DNA of 64,000 bases from the NCBI RefSeq assembly GCF_003148845.1, contig NZ_QGHA01000005.1, forward strand, positions 180,795 through 244,794. The letters are read 5' to 3'. This DNA comes from Mucilaginibacter oryzae. Lineage in GTDB: Bacteria; Bacteroidota; Bacteroidia; Sphingobacteriales; Sphingobacteriaceae. Under the pieces are notes generated by a model. That model searched no databases. It was not told where the DNA came from and was given only the letters and a program-made list of their open reading frames with translations. Each line of letters begins with the position of its first letter. Position 1 is the first letter of the stretch. Made by a program: the position numbers and the translations under genes. Positions 15,930-25,461 of the stretch are shown piece after piece.

Positions 15930-16193
15930 TTAGTTCAATAAGCCTGCAAAACTACAAAATTAAGCGTTGTTTAAACAGTCCCTGGGATATTGTATTTTAT
16001 GATGAAGTTAAATGAAGAACAAAATTATAACGGACGGGAGATCGTGTTTTAATTTCTTCACTAATTATTCGAATTAAAATGAACACGAATGAGTCGTAGA
16101 TCAGTATTCGTGTAATTCGTTTTAATCTTATTGAACTGCTAAGGCAATTCGTTAAAAATTTAAACAATTACTATTTTGTCGGCTTATTACAAC

Positions 16194-16721
16194 ATGAGCG
16201 CTCCAGCCTACGGATTACAACATATCAAAAAGGAAATTCAGCACCTGCCCAATGCGCAACTGGCTGAATTGATGCTGCGCCTGGCCCGCTACAAGAAAGA
16301 AAATAAAGAGCTGCTGGCTTACCTGTTATTTGAAGCCCATAACGAAGCCGCCTTTATTGAAAAAGTAAAAGCCGAAGCCGGTTTTATGTTCAGCCAGTTA
16401 TCATCCATCAGTTACAACGCTGCAAAAGGCATGCGCAAAATTTTAAGGTTGTTAGGAAAGTACAGTAAATTTATGGCCTCGAAGGGTGCGGAAATTGAAC
16501 TGCTCATCAACTTCTGCGAAAATTACCTGGAATATGCCGACAGGCGCACCTCATACAAACCACTGCGACTGATATTGATTAAACAGGTTGATAAAGTGCG
16601 TGGGTTGATAGGCAAGCTACATGAAGACCTGCAGTTTGATTACCAGGATAGCTACAATCAATTAATAAGCGATGCCGAAGATAAACTGGGCTGGTTTAAA
16701 AAGAATGATCACCTGTTGTAA
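16194..16721 (+). CDS. Helical hypothetical protein upstream of ECF sigma gene
   Basis: A 175-residue, almost fully helical cytoplasmic protein (no signal, no membrane helix), rich in Lys, Glu, Leu and Tyr. I prefer ATG 16194 (MSAPAYGLQHIKKEIQ); the longer frame begins at a TTG six codons earlier next to a -7-like TATTTTG. It lies 43 bp before an ECF sigma gene on the same strand and may share its transcript. No family recognised. Confidence 0.65.
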   Translation: MSAPAYGLQHIKKEIQHLPNAQLAELMLRLARYKKENKELLAYLLFEAHNEAAFIEKVKAEAGFMFSQLSSISYNAAKGMRKILRLLGKYSKFMASKGAEIELLINFCENYLEYADRRTSYKPLRLILIKQVDKVRGLIGKLHEDLQFDYQDSYNQLISDAEDKLGWFKKNDHLL

Positions 16722-16764
16722 CATCTAACGCTTAACATCGTCTAAACATAAAATTAACTGACAA

Positions 16765-17262
16765 GTGGCCAACAAGGAAGCAGCGTTCAAGCAGATATAT
16801 GAAGCTAATTCTAAAAAGATATTCCATTTGTGCTATGGTTACACCGGCGATGACGATGCCGCGTACGACCTGGTGCAGGAAACTTTTTTGAAAGTTTGGC
16901 AAAACCTGGATAAATTCAGGAACCAGGCCATGATCTCGACCTGGATTTACCGTATAGCTGTAAATACCTGCCTAACCTATTTGCGATCGGAAAAACGACA
17001 GGCTAAAGACGAACTGACCCCCCAGTTAGCCGAAACCAAACGCGAAGAACTATCGGAAAAAAACGAACAGGTTGCCTTATTATATAAGTGTATTTCAAAA
17101 CTGGAAGAATCGGAAAGGATCATTATAACCATGGTGCTTGACGAAGTACCGTACCCCGAGATCGCCGAGATTTCGGGTATATCAGAAGGGAATTTGAGGG
17201 TGAAAATTTATCGTATTAAACAAAAATTAACGGAGTTATATAACCAGTATGAAAGACTTTGA
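16765..17262 (+). CDS. ECF-type RNA polymerase sigma factor
   Basis: A 165-residue sigma-70 family factor with region 2 (DDAAYDLVQETFLKVWQNLDKF, then STWIYRIAVNTCLTYLR) and region 4 (LDEVPYPEIAEISGISEGNLRVKIYRIKQKL). The start is GTG 16765; no ATG gives a complete region 2. It redirects RNA polymerase to a small regulon. Its 3' end overlaps the next gene by 14 bp, the usual coupling between an ECF factor and its membrane regulator. Confidence 0.92.
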   Translation: MANKEAAFKQIYEANSKKIFHLCYGYTGDDDAAYDLVQETFLKVWQNLDKFRNQAMISTWIYRIAVNTCLTYLRSEKRQAKDELTPQLAETKREELSEKNEQVALLYKCISKLEESERIIITMVLDEVPYPEIAEISGISEGNLRVKIYRIKQKLTELYNQYERL

Positions 17263-17839
17263 TCATTTGATGTCGGTTTGGCAGGGACAGCCAAAACCAG
17301 ATCAGCTTTCAGTTGATGAAGTACTGAAACAGGTAAAAAAAGGGATCAGGAGTATAACCAACAAGTTGTACTGGAGCATTGTTGCTATGGTGGCAACCGT
17401 AGTGTTCGCGTTTATAGTTACCTTTTTCCTGGCGTTTAAATCAGCGGTTACCACAATTGGTATCCTGATTGTTTTGGTAACCATGATTATGGGTTTGGCC
17501 CTCATGGTGCGCCATTACCATATCCTGAGCAAACGCGACGCTACCGTTAATCCCGCCGATTACCTGGATAGCCTGAAAGCTTACCAAAAAAACCGCAGTA
17601 AAGTGATAGGCTGGTTTTATTACACCTACATATTGTTGCTGAGTGCCGGTCTGGCTATGTATTTTGTTGAGATATTGGAGCATTCTTCACTCACGTTTAA
17701 AATAGTTACTTATACATCCATATTGGTATGGTTCCTATTCACCACCTTTTATCTTAAACCGCGTATGTTTAAAAACGAGGAAGAAAAACTGAACCTGATG
17801 ATTGACAGGCTGGTTAGGCTGAAAGAGCAGTTTGATTGA
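17249..17839 (+). CDS. Four-helix membrane protein, likely regulator of the upstream sigma factor
   Basis: A 196-residue protein. The first 40 residues (MKDFDHLMSVWQGQPKPDQL) are cytoplasmic and resemble short sigma-binding regions. Four membrane helices follow in two pairs (about 42-62, 66-87, 123-142, 148-168), and the C-terminus is charged. The 14-bp overlap with the sigma gene implies coupled translation. Anti-sigma function is inferred from position and topology; no zinc-binding motif is seen. Confidence 0.75.
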   Translation: MKDFDHLMSVWQGQPKPDQLSVDEVLKQVKKGIRSITNKLYWSIVAMVATVVFAFIVTFFLAFKSAVTTIGILIVLVTMIMGLALMVRHYHILSKRDATVNPADYLDSLKAYQKNRSKVIGWFYYTYILLLSAGLAMYFVEILEHSSLTFKIVTYTSILVWFLFTTFYLKPRMFKNEEEKLNLMIDRLVRLKEQFD

Positions 17840-17960
17840 GCGATATTGATTGGGCTTGCCACGTCTACCTGAAATAACTGGCGTTAAAGCCCACTTCGTC
17901 CCCCAGGCTATCGGCCGGTAAACCAAACGGTTTGCAAATTGTTAGTGCATAAACATCATT

Positions 17961-18707
17961 ATGCCCGAAGGACCGACCCTAGTAATACTTAAAGAAAAAT
18001 TACAACCATTTATTGGCCAATTGGTAGTATCGGCAAGCGGATACGTAAAAGGTTTTGATCCGGAAATTTTAATCGACCATACAATAAAGGATATCAAATC
18101 ATGGGGAAAATACCTGATCATGCTTTTCGATGGGTTTTCGATCAAAGTCCATTTTGGCTTGTTTGGCAGTTATAAAATAAATGAACGGGGCCGCAACAGG
18201 GCGTCGTTACAGGTCGTCTGCAACGACGGCGAGATCAATTTTTACATCAGTAAAGTAAAACTTATCGAACAACCAATCGACGAGGTTTTCGACTGGTCGA
18301 CCGATGTGATGAGTTCCGGTTTCGATATACGGAAAGCCAGGAAAAAACTACAACTGAAACCGGAAAGGATGATCTGCGATGCGCTGCTTGACCAGGAGAT
18401 TTTTGCCGGATCTGGGAATATCGTTAAAAATGAAGTTTTGTTCAGAACCAGGGTACATCCTGAAAGTAAGATTGCTTTTTTACCGGCGAATAAACAGCGG
18501 GAAATCATCAAAGAAACATTAAACTTTTGTAATGATTTTTACAGGTGGCGCAAAGCTAAAATCTTAAGAGAACACCTCGAAGCACATGAGCAAACCATTT
18601 GTCCGCGTGATCATGTTAACTTCATCAAAGCCGACCTGGGAAAAACAAAACGCCATTGTTATTACTGTACTTTATGTCAGAAGAAATATGACAACAAAAC
18701 ATTTTAG
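17961..18707 (+). CDS. Fpg/Nei family DNA glycosylase (endonuclease VIII-like)
   Basis: A 248-residue bifunctional DNA glycosylase/AP lyase for oxidised bases. It starts MPEGPTL: after Met removal the catalytic Pro1 and Glu2 are in place. The helix-two-turn-helix region is at about 140-160 (DALLDQEIFAGSGNIVKNEV), with the conserved GSGNIVKNE. The C-terminal zinc finger is unusual: a Cys-x4-His-like pair (CPRDHV), 15 residues, then CYYC, with another Cys close by. Monocistronic. Confidence 0.9.
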   Translation: MPEGPTLVILKEKLQPFIGQLVVSASGYVKGFDPEILIDHTIKDIKSWGKYLIMLFDGFSIKVHFGLFGSYKINERGRNRASLQVVCNDGEINFYISKVKLIEQPIDEVFDWSTDVMSSGFDIRKARKKLQLKPERMICDALLDQEIFAGSGNIVKNEVLFRTRVHPESKIAFLPANKQREIIKETLNFCNDFYRWRKAKILREHLEAHEQTICPRDHVNFIKADLGKTKRHCYYCTLCQKKYDNKTF

Positions 18708-19136
18708 TTAGCTCCGGCTCTTTTTACTTTTTATATAGATAATTAAACCGTACAAGCACCTATACCTATAATCGGGACCTTATTACTCACGTAACTCCCG
18801 CATATTTTGCAATATCCGTCTGCCTTATTTAATTTATCTACTACAGTAACAATCGTTCAGATGATGATGCCCATTTAATCCATGGTGAGGAAAGGTGGTT
18901 TATATACGGTTTAAGGTTGTGGATTACACCTGAAAACGTACAGGAAACTACGTGATTAATACCGCTCGCCAACCAATCACAAACACATAAATTGATAACT
19001 ATCAACCAATTAACAGCGAGACAGGCAATTCGAAATAAAATTGGCGCAGTATGGTGTACAAACCGGCGAGGGTACCTGCTGTTTATTTTAAAACGAAAGG
19101 TTAAATCCAACCACGCAATAACTCAAACACATCTAC
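18708..19136. other. Intergenic region without identified gene
   Basis: 429 bp between the glycosylase and a lipoprotein gene. The frames here have no plausible start, ribosome site or family. I see no clear promoter, hairpin or repeat. Confidence 0.5.
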
Positions 19137-19391
19137 ATGAAAAAATTAGTTTATGCACCTTTTATCGTATGCGCAGTAATGCTGTTGTCAGCATCATGTG
19201 ATCAAAATGCAAGCAAAAAAGAAATAGGTAACAGTAAGGATACCAACAATGTTACAAGAGGAGGCGGCCCTCCTATCCGGGATACTTCCAGCATTAATAA
19301 AGACCGGCAAGACTCTGTAAATATGCAGGAAAGCGATTCGACAGGGCGCGGCAACGTTGACCCGGGCGGCCATGCCAATACGCCAAGATAG
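19137..19391 (+). CDS. Small lipoprotein, disordered
   Basis: An 84-residue protein with a lipoprotein signal peptide (hydrophobic VYAPFIVCAVMLL then LSASC; Cys at about 21). The mature part is hydrophilic, rich in Asp, Asn, Ser and Gly, probably disordered, with no domain recognised. It is anchored in a membrane by its lipid. The following gene has a similar style, an exported Asp/Gly/Ser-rich stretch. Confidence 0.7.
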   Translation: MKKLVYAPFIVCAVMLLSASCDQNASKKEIGNSKDTNNVTRGGGPPIRDTSSINKDRQDSVNMQESDSTGRGNVDPGGHANTPR

Positions 19392-19454
19392 ATTTATAAG
19401 ATTTGCGATCAGGCCAATTAATCGTAGCCGATAGTATCCACATAATTTAATCAG

Positions 19455-19835
19455 ATGAAAATAATAAAAACGATGGTCCTGAGCATGTTGGTAAGTGCGC
19501 TCTGGATAAACAGCACACCGGCAACCGCACAAACGCCACGCGACTCGGCTGCTGAGCGTTCCCGCGCTCAAAAAAACTCTTCCCCTACTGATGACCAGGC
19601 TTCACCCGCGGCAAGCCCGGGCGATAGACAAATGTTACAGGATACCGGCGGAAAAAGCGGCACGCAAGGTATTGGCCGGGAAAACAATGACAACACAGGC
19701 AAAAATGCTGATCCCGGCAGAATTTCAAAGGAATATGGTAAAAGAAACACCTATATTATGTGGGGAGTTGTGATACTGATAGCGGCGGTCTTTATTTTGT
19801 TGCTCTCCCGCATAAAAAGAAAAACGAGATTATAG
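19455..19835 (+). CDS. Small exported protein with C-terminal membrane anchor
   Basis: A 126-residue protein: signal peptide (MVLSMLVSALWINSTPATAQ), a disordered middle rich in Asp, Ser, Gly and Pro (about 28-95), a membrane helix (YIMWGVVILIAAVFILLL) at about 99-117 and a basic tail RIKRKTRL. This puts the disordered region in the periplasm. It follows the small lipoprotein gene with 63 bp between them and the two may be co-expressed. No family recognised. Confidence 0.7.
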   Translation: MKIIKTMVLSMLVSALWINSTPATAQTPRDSAAERSRAQKNSSPTDDQASPAASPGDRQMLQDTGGKSGTQGIGRENNDNTGKNADPGRISKEYGKRNTYIMWGVVILIAAVFILLLSRIKRKTRL

Positions 19836-19899
19836 CAAATCTCTTATACTATCGCGCAATTCAGGATGCTGATTTCTTTAAATAGAAGGCGTACCGGGT

Positions 19900-20484
19900 T
19901 CACTTCAATAAACTACTCAAAAGCATAAATATGGCTACATATTTGCGCGAATTTCTTAAATGCTTTAACGCGTGTGTAATTTGATTTTCTACAGTGCGCT
20001 TCGAAATATGTAGTTTTTCTGCTATCTCTCCGTTAGACAGGTGCTCAAGCCTGCTCATTACAAAAATCTCCCTGCACCGTTCCGGCAGTTGCTGCAGCAA
20101 CGTACTTATTTCATATACCAGGTCGGCGGTTAGCAGTGCTTCTTCTCCTTTGTTTTTGTTATTTTCTTCCTCCGGAAAAATATAGTCCTCCACATAACTT
20201 ACCGGCGAAGTTTTTTTTGCATTTAACTGCTTGTAAACGTGATAGCGTGCGGCCGTATTCAGGTATTTTTCAAACGAAATAATCTTCAGTTGCTCCCGCT
20301 TATCCCATAGATATATAAATATATCCTGCACAATTTGTTCGCAGGTATGCTTGTCTTTCAGATAGTGATAAGCCGTGATATAAAGTTTTTTCCAATATCT
20401 TTTAAACAACAAATCATAAGCCCGGCTGTCGCCTGCAACAATGGCATCCCATAAATCCTGGTCGCTATAATTTTTGTTTAACAT
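19900..20484 (-). CDS. ECF sigma-70 factor of the polysaccharide locus
   Basis: A 194-residue ECF sigma factor of the Bacteroidota-expanded type. Region 2 is FKRYWKKLYITAYHYLKDKHTCEQIVQDIFIYLWDKREQL; region 4 ends SNGEIAEKLHISKRTVENQI. I start it at ATG 20484 (MLNKNYSDQDLWDAIVAGD), where homology begins; 29 further upstream residues look non-homologous. It is divergent from the fecR gene 187 bp away. With FecR and the STN-bearing SusC it forms a cell-surface signalling relay that should switch on the downstream operon when the glycan is bound. Confidence 0.92.
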   Translation of the reverse strand: MLNKNYSDQDLWDAIVAGDSRAYDLLFKRYWKKLYITAYHYLKDKHTCEQIVQDIFIYLWDKREQLKIISFEKYLNTAARYHVYKQLNAKKTSPVSYVEDYIFPEEENNKNKGEEALLTADLVYEISTLLQQLPERCREIFVMSRLEHLSNGEIAEKLHISKRTVENQITHALKHLRNSRKYVAIFMLLSSLLK

Positions 20485-20671
20485 AATTGGGTTTTTAAAA
20501 TTATGTGTTTTATCAAAAACAGTATAACAATTATTAAAAATTAAATCACTGAAAAAAAGAGAGTTGTGCAATTAATGAAAAAAAGTTTAAAAAACTATGT
20601 GTGTTACGCATTTGAAATAGTCACTATGTGAGTGTAACCGATTATAATATTTTCATCCCTTAAATTAATTT

Positions 20672-21817
20672 ATGACTCAAGAAGAATATATTGATTTGCA
20701 TGAAAAATTTCTTGCAGGCAATTGTAGTCCTGAAGAGATTGAACTTTTAAATGAGGTTGGCAATGATTTTCTGATTGACGGCAAATGGCAGCCGGAAATG
20801 GGTGATGAAAGGGCGGTGAAACACCGCATACAAAGCCAGATCAGAAAATCGGTTGCGCAGGGCAAGGTTATTCGATTACAATGGTTAAAATGGGTTGCTG
20901 CCGCATGTGTGCTAATTTCTATGTCATATCCCCTGTTCAGATACCTTAGCGCGCCCCCCATAAAAACAGCTATTGTTAGCAGCCAAAACAGCATTGTTAA
21001 AACTGATATTTCTCCCGGCAACAGCAAAGCTATATTAACGCTGGCAAACGGTTCATCTATTGTTTTAAACAATAGCAAAAAGGGCATACTGGCTAAAGCC
21101 GGCAACACTTCTATTATTCAAAAAACAGGCGGCGAGCTTAGTTATCAACCAGATGTTGATATCAAAACTGCAACAAACATTCAATATAATGTTTTAAAAA
21201 CGCCTCCGGGTGGCGAGTACCAGTTACAACTACCAGACGGTACCCGGGTTTGGCTAAACGCGGCGTCATCCATAAAATTCCCCAATGCCTTTGCCGGCGC
21301 TAACCGCCGGGTGGAACTTATGGGCGAAGCTTATTTCGAAGTATCTAAAAATCCGGCTATGCCTTTTATAGTAGCCGCAAACGGTACCGAAACCCGGGTA
21401 TTAGGCACCCACTTTAACGTAATGGCCTACCCCGACGAGCCTGGCGTTACCACTACCCTTTTTGAAGGTTCGGTAAAATTTAGCCGGAATAAAAGCGATG
21501 TGCTTTTAACGCCTGGTAACCAGGCGTTACTGAATAACGCTACAAACCTTATCAAGGTGCAAAAAGCCAATTTGGAAGAAGTGCTTGCCTGGAAAAACGG
21601 CTACTTTAATTTCCAGGACGAGGATATTCACAGCATCATGAGGAAAGTGGCAAGATGGTATAATGTGGAAGTGGTTTATGATGCAGGTTTCGGCGCCATG
21701 CATTTTGATGGCACCTTATCAAGATACAACAACATTTCAGATCTTTTAAAGATGCTGCAATCAACCGGAACAATACACTTTAAAGTTGAAGGAAGGAGGA
21801 TAACTGTGATGAGATAA
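20672..21817 (+). CDS. FecR-family anti-sigma factor
   Basis: A 381-residue inner-membrane regulator. The N-terminal 70 residues bind sigma in the cytoplasm; one membrane helix (WLKWVAAACVLISMSYPLF) lies at about 70-90; the periplasmic part holds the FecR domain (TPPGGEYQLQLPDGTRVWLN around 185-205, then GEAYFEVSKNPAMPFIV) and a C-terminal DUF4974-like domain ending GRRITVMR. It should receive the signal from the STN domain of the SusC protein next door and release the ECF sigma factor encoded divergently. Confidence 0.93.
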   Translation: MTQEEYIDLHEKFLAGNCSPEEIELLNEVGNDFLIDGKWQPEMGDERAVKHRIQSQIRKSVAQGKVIRLQWLKWVAAACVLISMSYPLFRYLSAPPIKTAIVSSQNSIVKTDISPGNSKAILTLANGSSIVLNNSKKGILAKAGNTSIIQKTGGELSYQPDVDIKTATNIQYNVLKTPPGGEYQLQLPDGTRVWLNAASSIKFPNAFAGANRRVELMGEAYFEVSKNPAMPFIVAANGTETRVLGTHFNVMAYPDEPGVTTTLFEGSVKFSRNKSDVLLTPGNQALLNNATNLIKVQKANLEEVLAWKNGYFNFQDEDIHSIMRKVARWYNVEVVYDAGFGAMHFDGTLSRYNNISDLLKMLQSTGTIHFKVEGRRITVMR

Positions 21818-21955
21818 TCTTTACACTCAACTGGCAGTTACCTTAAATTGAACCAGGAGCGTTCGCACCGCCCCTGGTCAATAGCTGTTGCTATGCCAGG
21901 CTAATAAAACAGGCTACTTCTTAAACAACCAATTATTAATTAACCTAACATTCAA

Positions 21956-24900
21956 ATGTATAAAAATTGTACTGCATATAAATGCAGACTGCTTCCCCCT
22001 GTTTCATTTAAATTATTGTTAACCATGAAGCTAACATTTTTTTTTATGATATGTACCTTTTTGCAGCTGAGCGCGACCACTTATGCGCAGAAGATAACCA
22101 TCAGTAAAAACCAGGTGCCGTTAAAGGAAATCTTTAACGACATCAGGCAACAAACCAGCTACAAGATCCTGTACAACTCCGAAATGGTTAAAAACGCGCG
22201 GCCCGTAACCATTGATATTTCGAAAGGTGATGTAAAGGAGGTATTGGATAAATGCCTTTTTAACCAGGACCTCACCTACGAAATCATTGATAATACCATC
22301 ATTATCAAACAAAAAACAAATTTGGCTCCGGGTATTGCACAGGAAATAACCGTATCAGGAAAAGTTACAGATATTAAAGGAGAGCCTATTCCGGGCGTAA
22401 ACATCGTTATCAAGGGCTCCAGGGCTGGCACGATTACAGATACTAAGGGCAATTATAAAATCAAGGTCCCGGATACCAAAAGCACCCTTGTTTTTTCATT
22501 TATAGGATTTGCGACTAAGGAAATTGCCGTTGGTGATCAAAGCAATATCGATGTTATCCTTATAGCGGAAAGTACAAACATAGCTGATGTTGTGGTTATT
22601 GGCTACGGCACACAGAAACGGGGTGATCTTACCGGCGCTATATCCTCTATCAGGGCCAAAGATATCGCCAACAGCCCCCAGGTAAGCGTAGATCAAATGC
22701 TGCAGGGCAAGGCGGCGGGCCTAACCATTAGCCAAAACTCCGGCGCACCGGGTAGCAATACTTCGGTGCGTGTAAGAGGTGTTACTTCACTGAGCGGCAG
22801 CAACGAGCCGCTGTATGTGATTGATGGTGTTCCTATTTCGGGCGATGCCACCAATCAAAGTACAAGCGGCCGGTCTGCCTTGCAAACATCAAACAGCGCC
22901 GCCGGCGGTAATGCGGAGGCGCAAACCTCTGTAAGCCCCTTATCACTGATCAACCCCAGCGACATCGAATCAATAGATGTATTGAAAGATGCTTCTGCAA
23001 CCGCCATATACGGCAACAGGGCATCAAACGGGGTAATCATCATCACCACCAAGCGTGGTAAAACAGGCAAGGCTCACATCAGTTATGACGGCTATGCCGG
23101 GATTCAGAACGTTACACGGCGCATCCAGATGATGGACTTGAGGCAATATGCCACGCTTCAGAACGCGCTGGGCGATGTTTATGGTACCGGCAGGCGTGAT
23201 GAATTTGCAGACCCTACCCTGTTAGGCAAAGGCACTAACTGGCAGGACGCTATTTTCAGGACGGCCATTCAGCAAAGTCACCAGGTTTCCGTTTCGGGCG
23301 GCAAAGACGGCGTTAATTATTACCTGTCTGGCGGTTATCTGAACCAGGACGGTATTATCATCGGCTCCAACTTTAACCGGTACAATCTCAGAACGAATAT
23401 CGACGCCCAGGTAAACGACTGGTTTAAACTCGGTATCTCTTTAACCGGAAGCCACAGCAATGAGCGGGTGGTGGTTGGCGATAATAACGGTATTGTTTAC
23501 AATGCCCTGCTACAGGCACCCGATCTGAGCGTTACCAATCCCGACGGTTCATATACAGGACCTCCCGCTAATGATCCCAGGGCAGCAGGCGGCGTTTTAA
23601 ACCCGGTGGCGCAGGCTTTAAATATTTCCAACATCCTGAACAGGAATAATATCAATACCAATTTATATAACGATATCAGACTGTATAAAGATTTGACCTT
23701 AAGGTCTGAACTTGGAGGAGACTTTAACTTTTCTGACAATAACGCGTTTACACCTACTTATACTTACGGCCGTTTTACCAACCCGACAGCCACGCTTAAT
23801 GAACGCTTCCAGCAAAGCTCATTCATGATCTGGAAGGAATACTTAAACTACACGCATAAGTTCGGGGCAAAAAATGATTTTAATGCTGTTTTAGGTCACG
23901 AGGCGCAAAAGGTGAACTGGCGTGGCATTGAAGCAGGCCGCCAGGGCTTTTACAGCAATGACGTGCAAACGCTTAACCTTGGTCAAGCCATTACCGCTAC
24001 CAACGACGAATACAAAGGTAAACAAACACAAGAGTCATATTATGCGCGCGTTATTTATACTTACAATAATAAATATAGCTTAACCTCAACTATCCGCCAG
24101 GACATCTCATCTAAATTTGCAGCCGGTCACCGAACCGGTTACTTCCCTTCATTCGCCGCCTTTTGGCGTATGTCTGAAGAGCCGTTTATGCGTAACTTTA
24201 AAAACATCGCCGATAACGTAAAAATCAGGTTGGGTTATGGGCAGGTAGGTAACCAGGAAGTGCCTAACAACCTGTACAATGCCATTCTTTCGCCTGCTAT
24301 AACAGGTTTGGGTACCGGGTTCCAATTCACTCAAATCCCAAGTGAGAAACTTAAATGGCAAACATCAATACAATATAATGCCGGTCTGGACTTCAGTATT
24401 TTGAAAGGAAGAGTAGACGCCAGCGTAGATTTTTACGACAAAACATCCAAAAACTTCATATTCCAGCTAACCTTACCAGCTTACGTGTTGGGTGATTTTA
24501 GCTACCTGGGAGGTATAAACGCTCCTTATGTAAACCTTGGTAAACTCGATAATCGCGGGGTTGACATCAGCATCAACTCCCGGAACATCGCAACCGATAA
24601 CTTTAAATGGAATACCTCAATCGTATTCTCCCGTTACAAAAACACTGTAAAAGAATTAGGGAACGGCCTTGATCAGATCCTTGGTTCTGTAACTAACGCT
24701 TATTTAGTGTCTACCGTGTCGCGGACGGTAGTTGGCGGGCCAATTGGCGAGTTTTACGGTTACAAGGTAAAGGGTATTTTTAAAACAACCGATCAGTTAG
24801 CCAACGCCCCCATTCAATTTGGCCGCCCTGTAACCAATACAAGCGCGGGTACCTGGCTGGGCGATGTACAATATGTAGATGTAAACAAAGATGGCAAGAT

Positions 24901-25441
24901 TGATGAGAACGACAGAACAGATTTGGGTAACCCCAATCCAAAATTCACTTACGGCATCACCAATAATTTCAGCTATAAGGCGTTTGATTTAGGCATATTT
25001 TTAAACGGCTCCTACGGTTCAAAAATTTTGAGTTTGATGGACCCTACTTTAGGTGGCCTGGCTTCAACCTATCAAAACCAATATGCTTCGGTTGCCAATT
25101 TCTGGACACCTCAAAATTCACAATCCGACATCCCTGCGCCTAAAAGCGGCATAGATAACCCGAATCTTAAAATTTCCGACCGTTTTATTCATAGCGGTTC
25201 GTATTTGCGCATACAAAACATTAACCTGGGCTGGAAGGTGCCTTCGGCATGGATAAGAAGAGCAAAGCTGAGCAGCTTACGTATATACAGCAGCGTACAG
25301 AACCTTTATACATTTACTTCTTATAAAGGCTTCGATCCGGAACTCGGATCTTATAACCAAAACGCTATTCTCACCAATATCGATATCGGCAGATATCCTA
25401 TTGCCAGAACCGTCACCTTCGGCGTTAATGCTCAGTTTTAA
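21956..25441 (+). CDS. SusC/RagA family TonB-linked outer membrane transporter with STN domain
   Basis: A 1161-residue outer-membrane importer. Order: signal peptide (about 20-45), STN signalling domain (about 50-120, VPLKEIFNDIRQQTSYKILY), carboxypeptidase-like beta-sandwich (about 133-205, VSGKVTDIKGEPIPGVNIVI), plug (VVIGYGTQKRGDLTGAI, YVIDGVPISG) and beta-barrel ending in FGVNAQF with a terminal Phe. It imports oligosaccharides with TonB energy and, through STN, signals to FecR. SusD partner 20 bp downstream. Confidence 0.96.
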   Translation: MYKNCTAYKCRLLPPVSFKLLLTMKLTFFFMICTFLQLSATTYAQKITISKNQVPLKEIFNDIRQQTSYKILYNSEMVKNARPVTIDISKGDVKEVLDKCLFNQDLTYEIIDNTIIIKQKTNLAPGIAQEITVSGKVTDIKGEPIPGVNIVIKGSRAGTITDTKGNYKIKVPDTKSTLVFSFIGFATKEIAVGDQSNIDVILIAESTNIADVVVIGYGTQKRGDLTGAISSIRAKDIANSPQVSVDQMLQGKAAGLTISQNSGAPGSNTSVRVRGVTSLSGSNEPLYVIDGVPISGDATNQSTSGRSALQTSNSAAGGNAEAQTSVSPLSLINPSDIESIDVLKDASATAIYGNRASNGVIIITTKRGKTGKAHISYDGYAGIQNVTRRIQMMDLRQYATLQNALGDVYGTGRRDEFADPTLLGKGTNWQDAIFRTAIQQSHQVSVSGGKDGVNYYLSGGYLNQDGIIIGSNFNRYNLRTNIDAQVNDWFKLGISLTGSHSNERVVVGDNNGIVYNALLQAPDLSVTNPDGSYTGPPANDPRAAGGVLNPVAQALNISNILNRNNINTNLYNDIRLYKDLTLRSELGGDFNFSDNNAFTPTYTYGRFTNPTATLNERFQQSSFMIWKEYLNYTHKFGAKNDFNAVLGHEAQKVNWRGIEAGRQGFYSNDVQTLNLGQAITATNDEYKGKQTQESYYARVIYTYNNKYSLTSTIRQDISSKFAAGHRTGYFPSFAAFWRMSEEPFMRNFKNIADNVKIRLGYGQVGNQEVPNNLYNAILSPAITGLGTGFQFTQIPSEKLKWQTSIQYNAGLDFSILKGRVDASVDFYDKTSKNFIFQLTLPAYVLGDFSYLGGINAPYVNLGKLDNRGVDISINSRNIATDNFKWNTSIVFSRYKNTVKELGNGLDQILGSVTNAYLVSTVSRTVVGGPIGEFYGYKVKGIFKTTDQLANAPIQFGRPVTNTSAGTWLGDVQYVDVNKDGKIDENDRTDLGNPNPKFTYGITNNFSYKAFDLGIFLNGSYGSKILSLMDPTLGGLASTYQNQYASVANFWTPQNSQSDIPAPKSGIDNPNLKISDRFIHSGSYLRIQNINLGWKVPSAWIRRAKLSSLRIYSSVQNLYTFTSYKGFDPELGSYNQNAILTNIDIGRYPIARTVTFGVNAQF

Positions 25442-25461
25442 TCCATCAAAATAAAAATATC

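Noticed and set aside
18841-19110. 89-residue minus-strand frame in the gap before the small lipoprotein gene
   Set aside because: No start context or protein-like pattern.
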